A stretch of DNA of 30,000 nt, from positions 48,708-78,707 of the forward strand of contig JAHBMJ010004335.1 in the NCBI GenBank assembly GCA_018398765.1. The letters run 5' to 3'. The position numbers and the translations under genes were made by a program. The notes beneath the pieces were generated by a model that did no database searches, was not told the origin of the DNA, and saw nothing but the letters and a program-made list of their open reading frames with translations. Positions 1 through 9,355 of the stretch are shown one piece after another. This DNA comes from Chromera velia. Taxonomy: Eukaryota > Sar > Chromeraceae. The first letter of the stretch is position 1. Every line of letters begins with the position of its first letter.

Positions 1-11
1 CCCCCCCTCAC

Positions 12-762
12 TTGAGGGCATCCTAGGTTGAGGTCCACAGCGTCGACTTGGTCTTGCAGGAGGGAGGCCGCGTCAACCAGCGTCTGGGGCTCGTTTCCTG
101 CAGAAATTAAGGATAAATGCCGATACAGACGAGGAATCACCAACTAACGGAGGTTCTGATCCCATCAGCTCGTCGACCCTGCCAACCCGCCCATTTCCGC
201 ACATCAACAAACCACACACCTCCCCGGCTGACCACAAAATTGTGCGAAGACAGGGCGTTCCTCAGCGCATGTGGAGAAATTTTCCTTCCTGTACTTCGCC
301 TGCTCTGAAAAGAGCCTGCAAATGCGGAAGGAGGAAGAGGTGAGAAAAGGAACACAACCAAAAAGAACTATAATCCACCCACCCCGAGTACAGAGACGGA
401 CACAATTCCTGCCCCGCGACGCCAACCTCCCATACGCCCACAAACGTCATTGCACCCACCTGCTGTGAATCATGGGTGTGTAGCAGAGGTCTGCACCGTA
501 CTTCCGTGCCAGGAGCCTGCGGGGCCAGAGGAATCCCATACACACACAAGAGGGAGGGAAAACACAGGTCAGTCAAGAACCTGTCCCAGACAGCAGAACA
601 GAGGTTTGAGGGTCGAACATACCAATGCACTCATCCTTACCGGAAAGGGAGCTCACTCTGGTCCACCATGGGTGCAACCACAAACTTGGGGGACCCGATG
701 GAGCGCCAAAAGCTCCACGGGTCCGAGTAGGTCTTGACCACACTTTTCTCCTCAGTGGTCAT
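12..762 (-). CDS. tRNA-dihydrouridine synthase, DUS1-like (5' part; continues beyond the left edge)
   Basis: Reduces uridine to dihydrouridine in the tRNA D-loop, using FMN and NADPH (family knowledge). Four exons, read on the minus strand, are 641-762, 460-516, 233-315 and 12-97. They join in phase to 116 residues with donors GTAAGG, GTGGGT, GTCAGC and GTGAGG. Visible family motifs in order: APMVDQSELPFR (about residues 30-41, FMN-binding start of the barrel), RKYGADLCYTPMIHS (about 45-59), KYRKENFSTC followed by RPVFAQFCGNEP (about 67-91), and DAVDLNLGCPQ (about 106-116), which holds the conserved GCP cysteine. The spacing fits eukaryotic DUS1 (tRNA U16/U17). The ATG at 762 is the first after an in-frame stop upstream. 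No clear transit peptide is seen. The last exon ends at a donor at position 11, so the rest of the barrel and the C-terminal helical domain lie outside. The gene is head to head with the gamma-carbonic anhydrase gene. Confidence 0.9.
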
Positions 763-1308
763 CGAAACAGAAGAAGATGATCCAATAAGAGAAAAAGCTG
801 CAGCACGAAATCAAACAATGGAGGTCAACCCCAGCAACCAAAGTTACGTAGTGTGAAGATGTGATCCACCGCACTAGTACGAAAGTAACGAGCCTTCTTC
901 AAGCTTGTAGTCTACACAGCTACCGTTAATTACTACTACGTCGTATCTTCGCGGTGACAGACTGAGGTGGGAAATCGGGTATCTGCGATCCGTCACGCAA
1001 TTTTGGCGGTGGCGCCGCGCCGGCCGGCCGGGTACGCGTCCGCACCCGAGTCGCGGCGGCGCGTATAGAGAGATCAGTTCATTAATTAAAGTCCGGCTGG
1101 AATCAGTGGAATGTTAGAGGAAGTTGGAGGGTACGTAGGAATTAAGCTCAGTAAATACTCAGCAATCGTAACCCAGCTGAATGACACAGACTGACGAGAG
1201 CTGACAGTGTTCAAGAGTGGTGCAATTTGTAACGGCTTCTCTTTCGACGTACTTCGTGAGAGACAGCGGAAGCATTGTTTAAGTTGTTCGTTTTCGAGAT
1301 TTTCTTCG
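763..1308. promoter_or_regulatory. Shared intergenic region between divergent DUS and gamma-CA genes
   Basis: These 546 bp separate two start codons on opposite strands, so both promoters and 5' UTRs must lie here (inference from layout). A strongly GC-rich core at about 1000-1066 is dominated by CGCC/GGCC/GCGG motifs and stands out from its surroundings. No TATA box or other named element can be assigned with confidence. An ORF that reads into the gamma-CA exon from 1207 starts with GTG, not ATG, so that stretch is taken as 5' UTR. Confidence 0.5.
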
Positions 1309-3714
1309 ATGCGACAAATGCTGCGAAACATTCTGGGGCGCCACGCGTCTTCATCTCTTTGCCGCCAGAATTTTCTTTCCTCTGGGATCCGCTGGTTCTC
1401 TACCAGAGGCGCTGGGGTATTCGTTCATGAGAAGGCGTGTGTCATCGGAGACGTCTCTCTAGGAGACGGCTGCAGGTATATATTTTTATTTCTTTCTTCA
1501 TGTGATCATTTCGAAGGGGCCTCTCTCTTTCACCCGTTTTCCTTTTCTGTGTTCCGCAGGCTCTCCTTGCAAGCATGTGCTCGTCTGACAGCTCGACAGG
1601 CCCTTTCCTACTCCTTTCGCAAATCTCTGTCTGACTGATCTTCGATGTCTCCGTAGACGGTGTGTGGGAAAGCTTGGCTGAACCCCGGAAAGCCCCATCC
1701 TGTTTTCTGCAGTGTGTGGCCGTTTGCCGTCATTCGGGGTGATGTGAACACAATCAAACTGGGGGCTCGGTCGAATGTGCAGGACTGCAGGTGAGTGAGT
1801 GTGGGGGTACATCGATAGATGGATGGAGAAACGATTCAACGAACTGAAGTTATGCTGCCCTCCGTGTCTGATCCAACCAATTTTCTGTAAGTTTGTGATC
1901 CTTTGTTTCTTCTGTGGGTGGAAGCAAGGCACGAAGTGGGAGAGACATCTGAGGGAGTGAGGAGGGAAGAAATCCGAATCGTGGCCTCTTCTTATATCCG
2001 CTTCGCTAGCGTCTATCCTTTGTGCTGCCCTATCCGTGCAGTGTGATTCACACAACTGGAAAATACGAACACACACCGGGAGGTCTGGGCTATCCAACCA
2101 CGGTCAGTGCAGTGCAGCACAGGAAGGAGAGAGCCTGGAGAGAATTGCTTTTTTTCGGTTTCCTTTGTGGAATTATCGGAGGACTTTTGTTTCTTGTCGT
2201 CTTTCTTTACTTTGATTCGTTTGCTGAATCTTCTACATTTTTCTCCTATACTGCTTTTTTTGTGTGTAATCTGTATTGTGGTGAAGAACAACGCGCACAA
2301 CATCTCGGTGTGACAACGCAATTCGATCAACCTTCTGCTTGATGGTTTCGTAAATCAAGAAAGGTCAAACACAGTTCTTTTGCTCGAATTTCCACTTCCT
2401 TGCTTCCTTCTTGGTAGATGCAGACACCGGCATACCCTGAAAGTAAAACAAAGAAAACACTTTCTTCAACTCGCCCGTTGTGAATTTTGGTGAATACCCC
2501 TGCGTGTTGTTGAGACACTTGAGTTGCCTTCCCGTTGTGTTTGCATGCAGATTGGCGAGGATGTGACGATTGGTGAACTTGATGCATGCGTGCTTGCGTG
2601 CGGGGTATCGAATGAACTTCCTCATTAACCCTGCATGTGATACAGCGGGTGTCAGACGTTGAAAGAACCTTGACGGAACAAGATTGGGAGATGTTAGAAT
2701 GGGCGAGAGGGCGAGTGCTGATTGGTTTTGCTGATTTGCTCTGCTCTTTGAGGCGTTTCCGCCAGAGAGAAGAGAAAGAAGAAAGATGGGTACATGCGCA
2801 GTTCGATTGAGGGTTGACAGAGGCAAAGTTGGATTCAACAAAGAACACGCCAGAGAGTTTTAATTTCTCTGCCTCCGTCCTTCTCTCTGATCCTTCCTAA
2901 ATTCATCCACCCCTCCTTCCTTCTTTGCTTCGCTCCTTCCTTCGTTTCTTCCTTAGTTTCCCTCCCCCGACAGAAACAGTCGGTGCGGACCAAGAAATAG
3001 AAGAAGGAGAAGAAAAAAAAGAAAGGTGACGATGAAGGAGAGCATCCCAAAAGCTTTGCAACACACGCGGTAGTCCAATTGTCCCTTTAGGTTCTTTCTG
3101 TTTTCATTTGATTTCATCATTGTATTGTACTGTATCACAGGTCACAAGGCTCTTCTGCATGGGTGCACTGTGGGTGACCGTGTGCTTGTGGGCATGGGGG
3201 CAACCTTGATGGATGGTCGGTTGACTCACTTGCCTGCCCCCCCCCTCTCTCTCTGCCTTGAGTCCTGCCAGTGGTTCCTTCATCTTCCGTCTGGATGTTC
3301 TCTTCTTGTATGACACGTCGTCTACCTTCCCTTCCTCTCCTTCTCCCCCCTTTGCCTCCTTCTTGCTAGTCATCGGGCCATTATACATCGTCTCTTTCTT
3401 TTGAAGTCCCTTCTTCTCTTTTGCAGTTACATGTCTTGCCATTCGTCTTACTTCACCTCATCCGTCCCTGGTCCTTTTATTCGACGCGCACAAGCTTTCC
3501 CGGCCAATTTTGCATGTTCTCATTCAGCGGTACCGAGATACAGGGAGAGAGAGAGGTGGACACACACACACACACACACACACACGAGCGCGCGCGCGCG
3601 CGCGCGCGCGCACGCAGAGGGAAAGGTGAAGACATCTGAACCGATCCTTTGCTCCTCCTCTGATCTTTCCCATCCTCCAGGAGTTGAGGTTGCCGACGAT
3701 ACAATCATTGTCAG

Positions 3715-3765
<51 letters not shown>

Positions 3766-5286
3766 GTATGTGCGTCTGCTTGCCTGCCTGTCTGTCTGTC
3801 TCTGCTAAGGAAGCGGGGGAAACGGATAGAAAATCTTACGAAGAGAAGAAGAAGGGAAAGCACATACACTCTCTGTGTGCCTGTCTGCCTGCCTTCCGGC
3901 GAGGGGTACACATACTCCCTGCCTGCCTGCCTGTCCGCGTTGTTGCGTGCGTACGTGATTTGCCTCTGCCTGTTGGATGATTGGGCTGGCTCTTTTCATG
4001 ATGCCCCCTCTCGATTTTTTTTCTTTCTCCTCTTTGCCTTTGTTCTGTACCTTTCCTTCTCCGTGGTCTTTGATCAGCTCTCCTCGCCTTTCTTGGCGTC
4101 CTCGTTTCTGTCTGCAATTTCTTCATTCATTCATTTACACATATGCGCAGGGAGCCGGAAGTCTGGTCTCTCCAGGGAAAAAACTTGACGCAGGTCTTTG
4201 GGTGAGTGTTCCTTTGTTGCACGATGCTCTCTCTTGTCGCTGTCTCAAATTAATTCATTTCCCATGAACCGTCCTTTCGGCTGGAGGTCTGTGATGACCG
4301 AAAGGAAGGAAACGCGTTCGGATGGATTCCCCGGTCTGCACCGCTGCCCTCAGCCACGCATTCGCTTTACGAGATTACATCCCCTCAGGAAGAAAACTGT
4401 TGACCTGAGTTTCTACCGCATTGACCTCATGCCATATAGATGGCGTGTGTCGTTTGAATGCAGCAAAGAGCACCCAGTGCACACTGTCATGAATGATCAT
4501 TTTGCAGGTAGGACGGCCGGCTCAAAGGAAGAGGGACCTGACTGATGAAGAGAGAAAACTGATCAGGTCTGTCTCTCTACACAGCCTCTCCCCGTTCTGT
4601 GTGCTGGCTCTTTTCTTTGGCTTTCATTTGTGGTATCGTTTTTAGCCTCCATTTCTTTTGATCTCTAGTTCTCTTTTGTTGCCTTTCCTTGCTCGACCAT
4701 TAGCCGAGGGGCTCCGGCGTCTACTCTCTGAGTGTACTCTGTCTCCTGACCGTAGCGTACATTCATTCTTTCTCGGTTAGTACTCGTGCCGGCCTTGTTC
4801 CTTTTTTTCTTCTTTTCTGCGTGCATGCATCTTCCCCTAAAGTTTTCGGTGGACTGTCTGTTTATCCTTCATTCCTCTCCAAGTTTTTTGTTTCCCTTCG
4901 CTCTCCTCTTGACGTGCTCAACAAATCTTGCCGAGTACAGACACGCGTACTTGCGATCTTCGGTCCGCAGAATTTTCTTGTGCTTCCTGTACAAATAGGG
5001 CAATGTGTGTATGACCTGCTTCAGTGCTTCCCCTTATGGACCTTCATGCACCTAGTCATACACATGGTATGCGGTTTTCGGTTCATACATATGGAAGCAC
5101 AACAACGCTGTGTGATTCACAGTGAGTATGCACCGGTGGATCCGTGTTTGTCCGAGTGCATGTCTGTGTATGCACGCGCGTGTCGTGCGTTTGTGTTGTG
5201 ATTGTGTGCTTATGTGTGCCTTCAGGTCCAATGCTGACCATTACGTAGCGTTGAAAGAGAGATATTTGTCCGGAGAGTTTAACTGA
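1309..5286 (+). CDS. Gamma-class carbonic anhydrase, probably mitochondrial (complete, nine exons)
   Basis: Left-handed beta-helix protein of the gamma-CA family, which in plants and many protists includes mitochondrial complex I-associated subunits. Inferred exons: 1309-1475, 1713-1790, 2042-2102, 2551-2572, 3141-3215, 3681-3709, 4151-4201, 4508-4566 and 5226-5286. They sum to 603 nt, giving 200 residues plus TGA. Residues 1 to about 32 are rich in Arg, Ser and hydrophobics with no acidic residue, like a mitochondrial presequence. The core shows AVIRGDVNTIKLGARSNVQDC, then SVIH, then TIGHKALLHGCTVGD. The Arg, Asp and Gln of the active site and all three zinc/iron-binding His are present, the last two five residues apart. 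VGMGATLMDG, a GSLVSPGKKL turn and a GRPAQRKR tail end the domain. The glutamate after RGD in the archaeal enzyme Cam is Val here, so activity is uncertain. Start ATG 1309; 1318 is an alternative. Exons 4 (22 nt) and 6 (29 nt) are microexons. Confidence 0.92.
3543..3614. repeat. Compound microsatellite (GA)n-(CA)n-(CG)n in gamma-CA intron 5
   Basis: About 13 CA units (3560-3584) run straight into about 12 CG units (3587-3612), preceded by a short GA run. Alternating purine-pyrimidine DNA of this length is a classic Z-DNA-forming sequence. It lies about 70 bp upstream of the 29-nt exon 6. Confidence 0.9.
3713..3763. repeat. Compound microsatellite (TC)n-(TG)n at the start of gamma-CA intron 6
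   Basis: About 11 TC units are followed by about 13 TG units, beginning three bases inside intron 6. The TG run is complementary to the CA run on the other side of exon 6. CTGC/CTGT runs follow at about 3780-3950. Confidence 0.9.
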
Positions 5287-5789
5287 GCAGCTTTGGAATC
5301 GAGAAAGAGTCTCTTCATCTCGCTATTCATGGTGTACTTTAATCTACTTTGTGGAGTCGTGGACCCTGGCGTGGACCCTCTAAAAATCTCTCTAAAAGTT
5401 TATAGGTAAAAGCACGATAAATTGAATTTGTCATATTACTATAATAAAATTAGATAAAAATAATCAGTTTAGTTTTAAATTAACTTCTCAGATATGTAAC
5501 TTAGCTGTTACAGACTATTAGACAAGCGCACACACATTTTTTTAAAGAATCTTTCAATTAAAAAAAATATCGTGTTAATTAATGTAATTTTTTTTTTGAA
5601 TTAAATTTGGAAGTAGAGAGCATTCTAGGAAGCATTAGCGTTGGTCTAAGCTAAAATTTAGCTTAGATCGAGTGGTTGATTTGTTTAGTGCTAGGCTTTC
5701 TCACTATGTTGCACTGGCAAGTAATTCTTTGAAGTGAATAATTAGAATTTTTGATGACCCCCGGCCTTATGATACAAGAAGCATGTGAT
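5287..5789. other. 3' flank of gamma-CA and start of AT-rich block, no gene
   Basis: Base composition falls sharply to AT-rich after about 5390. Just past the stop codon the phrase GTGGACCCT occurs twice, 12 bp apart. A perfect short palindrome with arms CTAAGCTAAA / TTTAGCTTAG sits at 5646-5666. No reading frame with protein character is seen. The hAT-like element that begins at 5790 ends this stretch. Confidence 0.6.
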
Positions 5790-6045
5790 CTAGGCGACGC
5801 ACAGTGGTAAAAAAAAAAAAAGAATAGACATGTCGAGATTATTATTTTTTTTTTTCTTTTTTAGTCTGGTGGTCAAAGGTCTAAGCAAACTTCACAAAGA
5901 TAGGTTTTGTATAGTTAGATGCGCTTTTGTTAGATGTTTGGCACTTCCAATAAAATAATTATTATTATTTAATAATAGAAAAAATATATAAAAAAGATTA
6001 GGCTTCTTGAGATTTTTTTTTTTTTAATCACTGTGCGTTGCCTAG
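5790..6045. mobile_element. hAT-like MITE, copy A (256 bp, 8-bp target duplication)
   Basis: The left end CTAGGCGACGCACAGTGGT is followed by an A tract. The right end, read from the other strand, is CTAGGCAACGCACAGTGAT, also followed by an A tract. The element is flanked by perfect direct repeats CATGTGAT at 5782-5789 and 6046-6053. An 8-bp duplication with short inverted ends is the hAT-superfamily pattern (established knowledge). The interior is AT-rich with no ORF, so it is non-autonomous. Two related copies lie at 7724-7949 and 28247-28475. Confidence 0.85.
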
Positions 6046-6252
6046 CATGTGATTACATTAGAAATTTCTATTTTTGAAAAAATATAATTTTTTATTCAAA
6101 ACTATATGAAACTTATATTAAATATTTTTTTCTAGCTGTTATAAAATTCATTCTACTCCACTGCAAACTTTATAGTAAAGTTCTTTAGGATTAGGCCTAT
6201 AGGTTTAACTTCTTGAGCTCAGCTGTAATTACGTAGGGATTGATTGCTCTAC

Positions 6253-6742
6253 TAGTGACCAGGTTTGATTTGATTTGATTTGATTTGAGGTTGTGCTTAA
6301 CCTTAAATCAAATCTGCACGTCTGATGGGGCTTGCTCTGACACCCCTATCAAATCTACATCAAATCCACCTCAAATCTCTGCCCTGGGAGGCTCTGCCCC
6401 CCAGACTACCCATTTTAGTTATTACAAAGACAACTTTAAAATAACAAATAAAAACGTAGACATCTTAACAAAATAAAGTGTTCTACTATTTTTACAAAAA
6501 AAATGCTTCAAAGCAAGCTTCAAAGTTGTTTCAAATCGAATCATTTCTTCAAAGACAGTCAAAAATTTAAAATTGTGACTTGTTATTGGTAGAAACTAAG
6601 AGACCTCGCATGTTAGGGAACTTATGAAGTTTAACATCAAATCTAACCTCAAATCCGTCTAGATTTGCAAATCTAGAGCCTTAACCTCAAATCAAATCAA
6701 ATCAAATCAAATTCAAATATATCAAATCAAACCTGGTCACTA
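6253..6742. mobile_element. TA-flanked inverted-repeat element (about 486 bp)
   Basis: Both ends read GTGACCAGGTTTGATTTGAT from outside inward (from 6255 and back from 6740). They continue as runs of the pentamer TTTGA and then TTGAGGTTRNG, giving arms of roughly 45 bp, the right arm with a small insertion. TA dinucleotides flank both sides, as expected of a Tc1/mariner (Stowaway-like) target duplication. The interior holds many more copies of CAAATC and a short unsupported ORF at 6285-6476. No transposase frame is seen, so it is probably a MITE or foldback element. Confidence 0.75.
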
Positions 6743-7416
6743 TGCTCTGTGTACCGTTTAAAGATTCTCTATACTAGGCATGAAACGATGCAAGCGAATC
6801 CTTGACCCTAGCCCTAACGCTCTTAATTCTTTTTAATTCAATTAGCTTTTTTCAATCAATGACATTGGATTCTCTTTTGGGGATATAACCTACTCGTCTG
6901 CACGTCCTTGGTGTATCGGCGTACATAGGAGCGTCTGAAAAGCCACAATTGAAATGTTGCGTTTGATATATTATTCCCTCTTCGTACATTGCGTCACGCG
7001 CACAACATTTGAATGATCTAGAGATGACAGTCTTGTGTGTCTACTACACTGCCTAGCTATCTGTGTAAGGCTCGGATCTTGTGTTCTCTTTACTAGATAT
7101 GCTTTTCAGAGGGCCCACTATCTCAGACTATCTGGAGATTGAGGTGGAATCCAATGAAGAGAAAAAAGAAGAAAAAGAGCTTGAAGAGAGAGTCTCTGTA
7201 GAGGCCGAATTCCGCGAAGTTTATGCATCTCTCCATATCTCTCTCTGCTTCTTCTGCATTAATTATCGTTGCTACAGTGTAAACGGATTGAAAATCAGTG
7301 ACCTGTATCACTCATCTGATGGAACTGCAGCCGGGAAGTTTGTGTATTTTACCTTCAAGATTTAAGAAAAATTGAGAAAAAACAAGTTCAATCAGGCTCA
7401 CAACCTTCCTAGTGGG
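6743..7416. other. Gene-free stretch with one unconvincing ORF
   Basis: AT-rich DNA. A plus-strand frame at 7081-7365 (94 residues, opening with GTG) includes a Glu/Lys-rich run but no domain that I recognise, and a 62-codon minus-strand frame overlaps it. No splice context or conserved motif supports either as a gene. Positions 7408-7416 are the left target duplication of the next element. Confidence 0.45.
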
Positions 7417-7660
7417 AACCTCTCTGAACCTAAGTGCCACTTAAAAAAATATAATCAAGATCATCTCTATCTGCGGCATCTTTTTTCAAGAGACCGTCCA
7501 CGCCTGCGGCATAGACGGACCTAAGACGGTTAAGACACCGTCCAGATATGCGGCTTTGGCTTTTAAGACACCATAAATGATCCACGCCTGCGGCGCGGAC
7601 TTTCAAGCTTATCCAAAAATGCGGCCTGAACTTTCAAATGGTAGTTAGGTTCAGGGAGGT
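7417..7660. mobile_element. Mutator-like MITE (about 244 bp, 9-bp target duplication)
   Basis: The left end ACCTCTCTGAACCTAAGTGC (from 7418) matches the right end read inward, ACCTCCCTGAACCTAACTAC (from 7660). The direct repeat CCTAGTGGG stands on both sides (7408-7416 and 7661-7669). Nine-base duplications are typical of Mutator/MULE elements (established knowledge). The interior is a degenerate tandem repeat in which TGCGGC recurs about every 30-40 bp, often followed by an ACTTTCAA- or GACGG-like phrase. There is no ORF. Confidence 0.75.
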
Positions 7661-7723
7661 CCTAGTGGGGCGTCACACTGCAAAATGTGTTGTCCAAAAA
7701 AAGTTTTCTAGCAAGTTTTGAAT

Positions 7724-7949
7724 CTAGACTCCGGCTAGAGAAAAAAAAAAAAGATCTCCCTAGATCGTCTACTTTTTTTTTTTTCTTTTTCAGTCAAACA
7801 AGTGTTGTTCAACTGTTGCACAAGTGTTGTTTATATGTTGCACAACTGTTGTCAAGTACTGTTCAGGGTCAAAAAGTAAAAAAGAAAAAAAAAAAAAATC
7901 TCCCCAAATCGTCTACTTTTATTTTTTTTTTTCTCTAACCAGCGCCTAG
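7724..7949. mobile_element. hAT-like MITE, copy B (226 bp, 8-bp target duplication)
   Basis: The left end CTAGACTCCGGCTAGAG plus an A tract and the right end, read inward, CTAGGCGCTGGTTAGAG plus an A tract form inverted ends. Perfect direct repeats TTTTGAAT flank it (7716-7723 and 7950-7957). Inside, an A-tract/ATCTCCC..TCGTCTAC/T-tract block occurs twice (about 7740-7790 and 7885-7935). Between them lie repeats of TGTTGCACAA and AACTGTTG, which are shared with copy C. Confidence 0.85.
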
Positions 7950-7957
7950 TTTTGAAT

Positions 7958-8706
7958 GTGCGATGAAGACTCTCAGATTTGGCTGCATATGCATTTAGGA
8001 GCAGGAAACTGAAATAATGTCCAGAAGCTCATATCCCGTCGGTGTGCTACTTTACCTCACAAGCAACCTCCTAGGCAACCTCAAGGCAAACAGTTTTATA
8101 GACTGGCAACTTTTGGCAAGTTTGCATTTCCGGCAGGAATGTGGATTAATTAAAAAACTAAACTGATTAACTAAAAGCCACGCCTAGACTAGCCTAGAGA
8201 CTAGTCTACACATAGATTCCTAGAAAAAAGGAAAAAATAGAAAAAAATAGAAGAGAAAAAGAGAAATACACAGCCTGCTTGCATCATCATAAGTATACTC
8301 ATAAGCTGCATAAAAAATTTAAAATCGATCTAATTTACGTTATTGGCTAGGTTATCGGATAAAACGGCAAGAGTGTGCTTAAGCTTCAAGAACACCGATA
8401 AATCACTTATCATTGCTAAAGTAGGGTTTTTTTAAACGTGATGAGGCCTAATGGAGCTAACATGTTGGAACCGCTCTTAAGCAAAACCATAAAGAAGAAC
8501 AGACTCTGAGCAGTAATTAATTAGTTAATTATAGTTAATAGTGATTTAAACACTGATTTAAATTTCACTGATTTATGTTACCACAGTAAGATCCGATAAA
8601 GATCGAACATTTGTATCATAGCTGCATCTTAATGCCACGGCAAAAGCCCGGGCTTGTGAAACTTAATACATTAATACATGAATGAATAGAATAAATTTAT
8701 TGAAGT
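7958..8706. other. AT-rich intergenic stretch, no gene seen
   Basis: No supported reading frame. It contains several CCTAG/CTAGACTAG short palindromes around 8175-8225 and A-rich runs near 8225-8270. A run of TTAAT/ATTTAAA repeats lies at about 8510-8575. These may be decayed transposon ends, but no complete inverted-repeat pair with a target duplication could be found. Confidence 0.45.
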
Positions 8707-8934
8707 CTATTTTTCTTCCGGTGCAAAATTTGCATAGGCAGCAAGACTCAGACATCCGCTTGAAGGCTCATCACATTCGCCGTGGTCTAGTAACCGCCTC
8801 ACTTCCTTTGTGGCCCTCCAAAAATTAGTGTTTTTACCGATGGGTGCTTTTCCAGGAGCTGCATGAAGACCCTTTTCAGGTTCGGGTCCTTCAGACGGGC
8901 AGGCTCCTGCGTTCGTGAGTGCACACAGATACAT
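8707..8934 (-). pseudogene. Orphan 75-codon reading frame ending just before an AATAAA signal
   Basis: A minus-strand frame of 75 residues with mixed, protein-like composition stands in otherwise non-coding AT-rich DNA. It ends at a TAG and is followed about six bases later by AATAAA, as a polyadenylated 3' end would be. It could be the last exon of a decayed gene, a retrotransposed fragment or chance. No domain is recognised. A (TA)n tract lies directly upstream of it. Confidence 0.2.
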
Positions 8935-9000
8935 ATATATATATATATAATATAATATATATATATATATATATTATATTATATATATATATATATACAT
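8931..9000. repeat. (TA)n palindrome
   Basis: Almost pure alternating A/T. Mirror-placed TAATATAATA and TATTATATTA interruptions make the whole tract self-complementary and prone to cruciform formation. Confidence 0.9.
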
Positions 9001-9182
9001 ACAGACAGACAGACTATACGTTTCTTCTTCCTCCCTTCTTTTCTTCATGAACACAACAGACAAAAAGAAAGAAAGAAAGAAAGACAGACAGACAGGCAAA
9101 CAGACACAGACATACACAGACACACGCAAACACGCACAGAGAGAGAAGGGGGGAGGGAGGGACAGACAGACAGACAGAGTCA
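9001..9182. repeat. CAGA/AAAG/CACA purine-rich microsatellite cluster
   Basis: Runs of ACAG, GAAA, CAGA and ACAC tetranucleotides lie downstream (3') of the VIRMA-like gene. Reading frames through the tract have low-complexity translations and are not genes. Confidence 0.85.
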
Positions 9183-9355
9183 CAGACACAGATGGACGTG
9201 CGCTTTTACGACTGGACTGGTTTCCCCCCCCCCCGCCGTACAGGACTCCGCTTATTCATCTGTTGTACCACCATGAAAGGGCAGCCGAAAGGGACAAGAG
9301 GAGACAAGCAAGACAGACAAAATATCTATCATACTCTGTGTCACCAGATTTTCTG

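Noticed and set aside
1207-1308. N-terminal extension of the gamma-CA reading frame
   Set aside because: It lacks an in-frame ATG (the frame opens at GTG). The ATG at 1309 gives a good mitochondrial presequence-like N-terminus.
1498-2097. 199-codon minus-strand ORF
   Set aside because: It lies antisense to gamma-CA introns 1 and 2 and exons 2 and 3, which encode conserved active-site residues on the plus strand.
3401-4188. Several overlapping plus- and minus-strand ORFs with HTHT, CVCV and ARAR runs
   Set aside because: Products of CA, CG, TC and TG microsatellites in gamma-CA introns 5 and 6.
7081-7365. 94-codon plus-strand ORF with a Glu/Lys run
   Set aside because: It opens with GTG, has no recognisable domain or splice context, and a frame is also open on the opposite strand.
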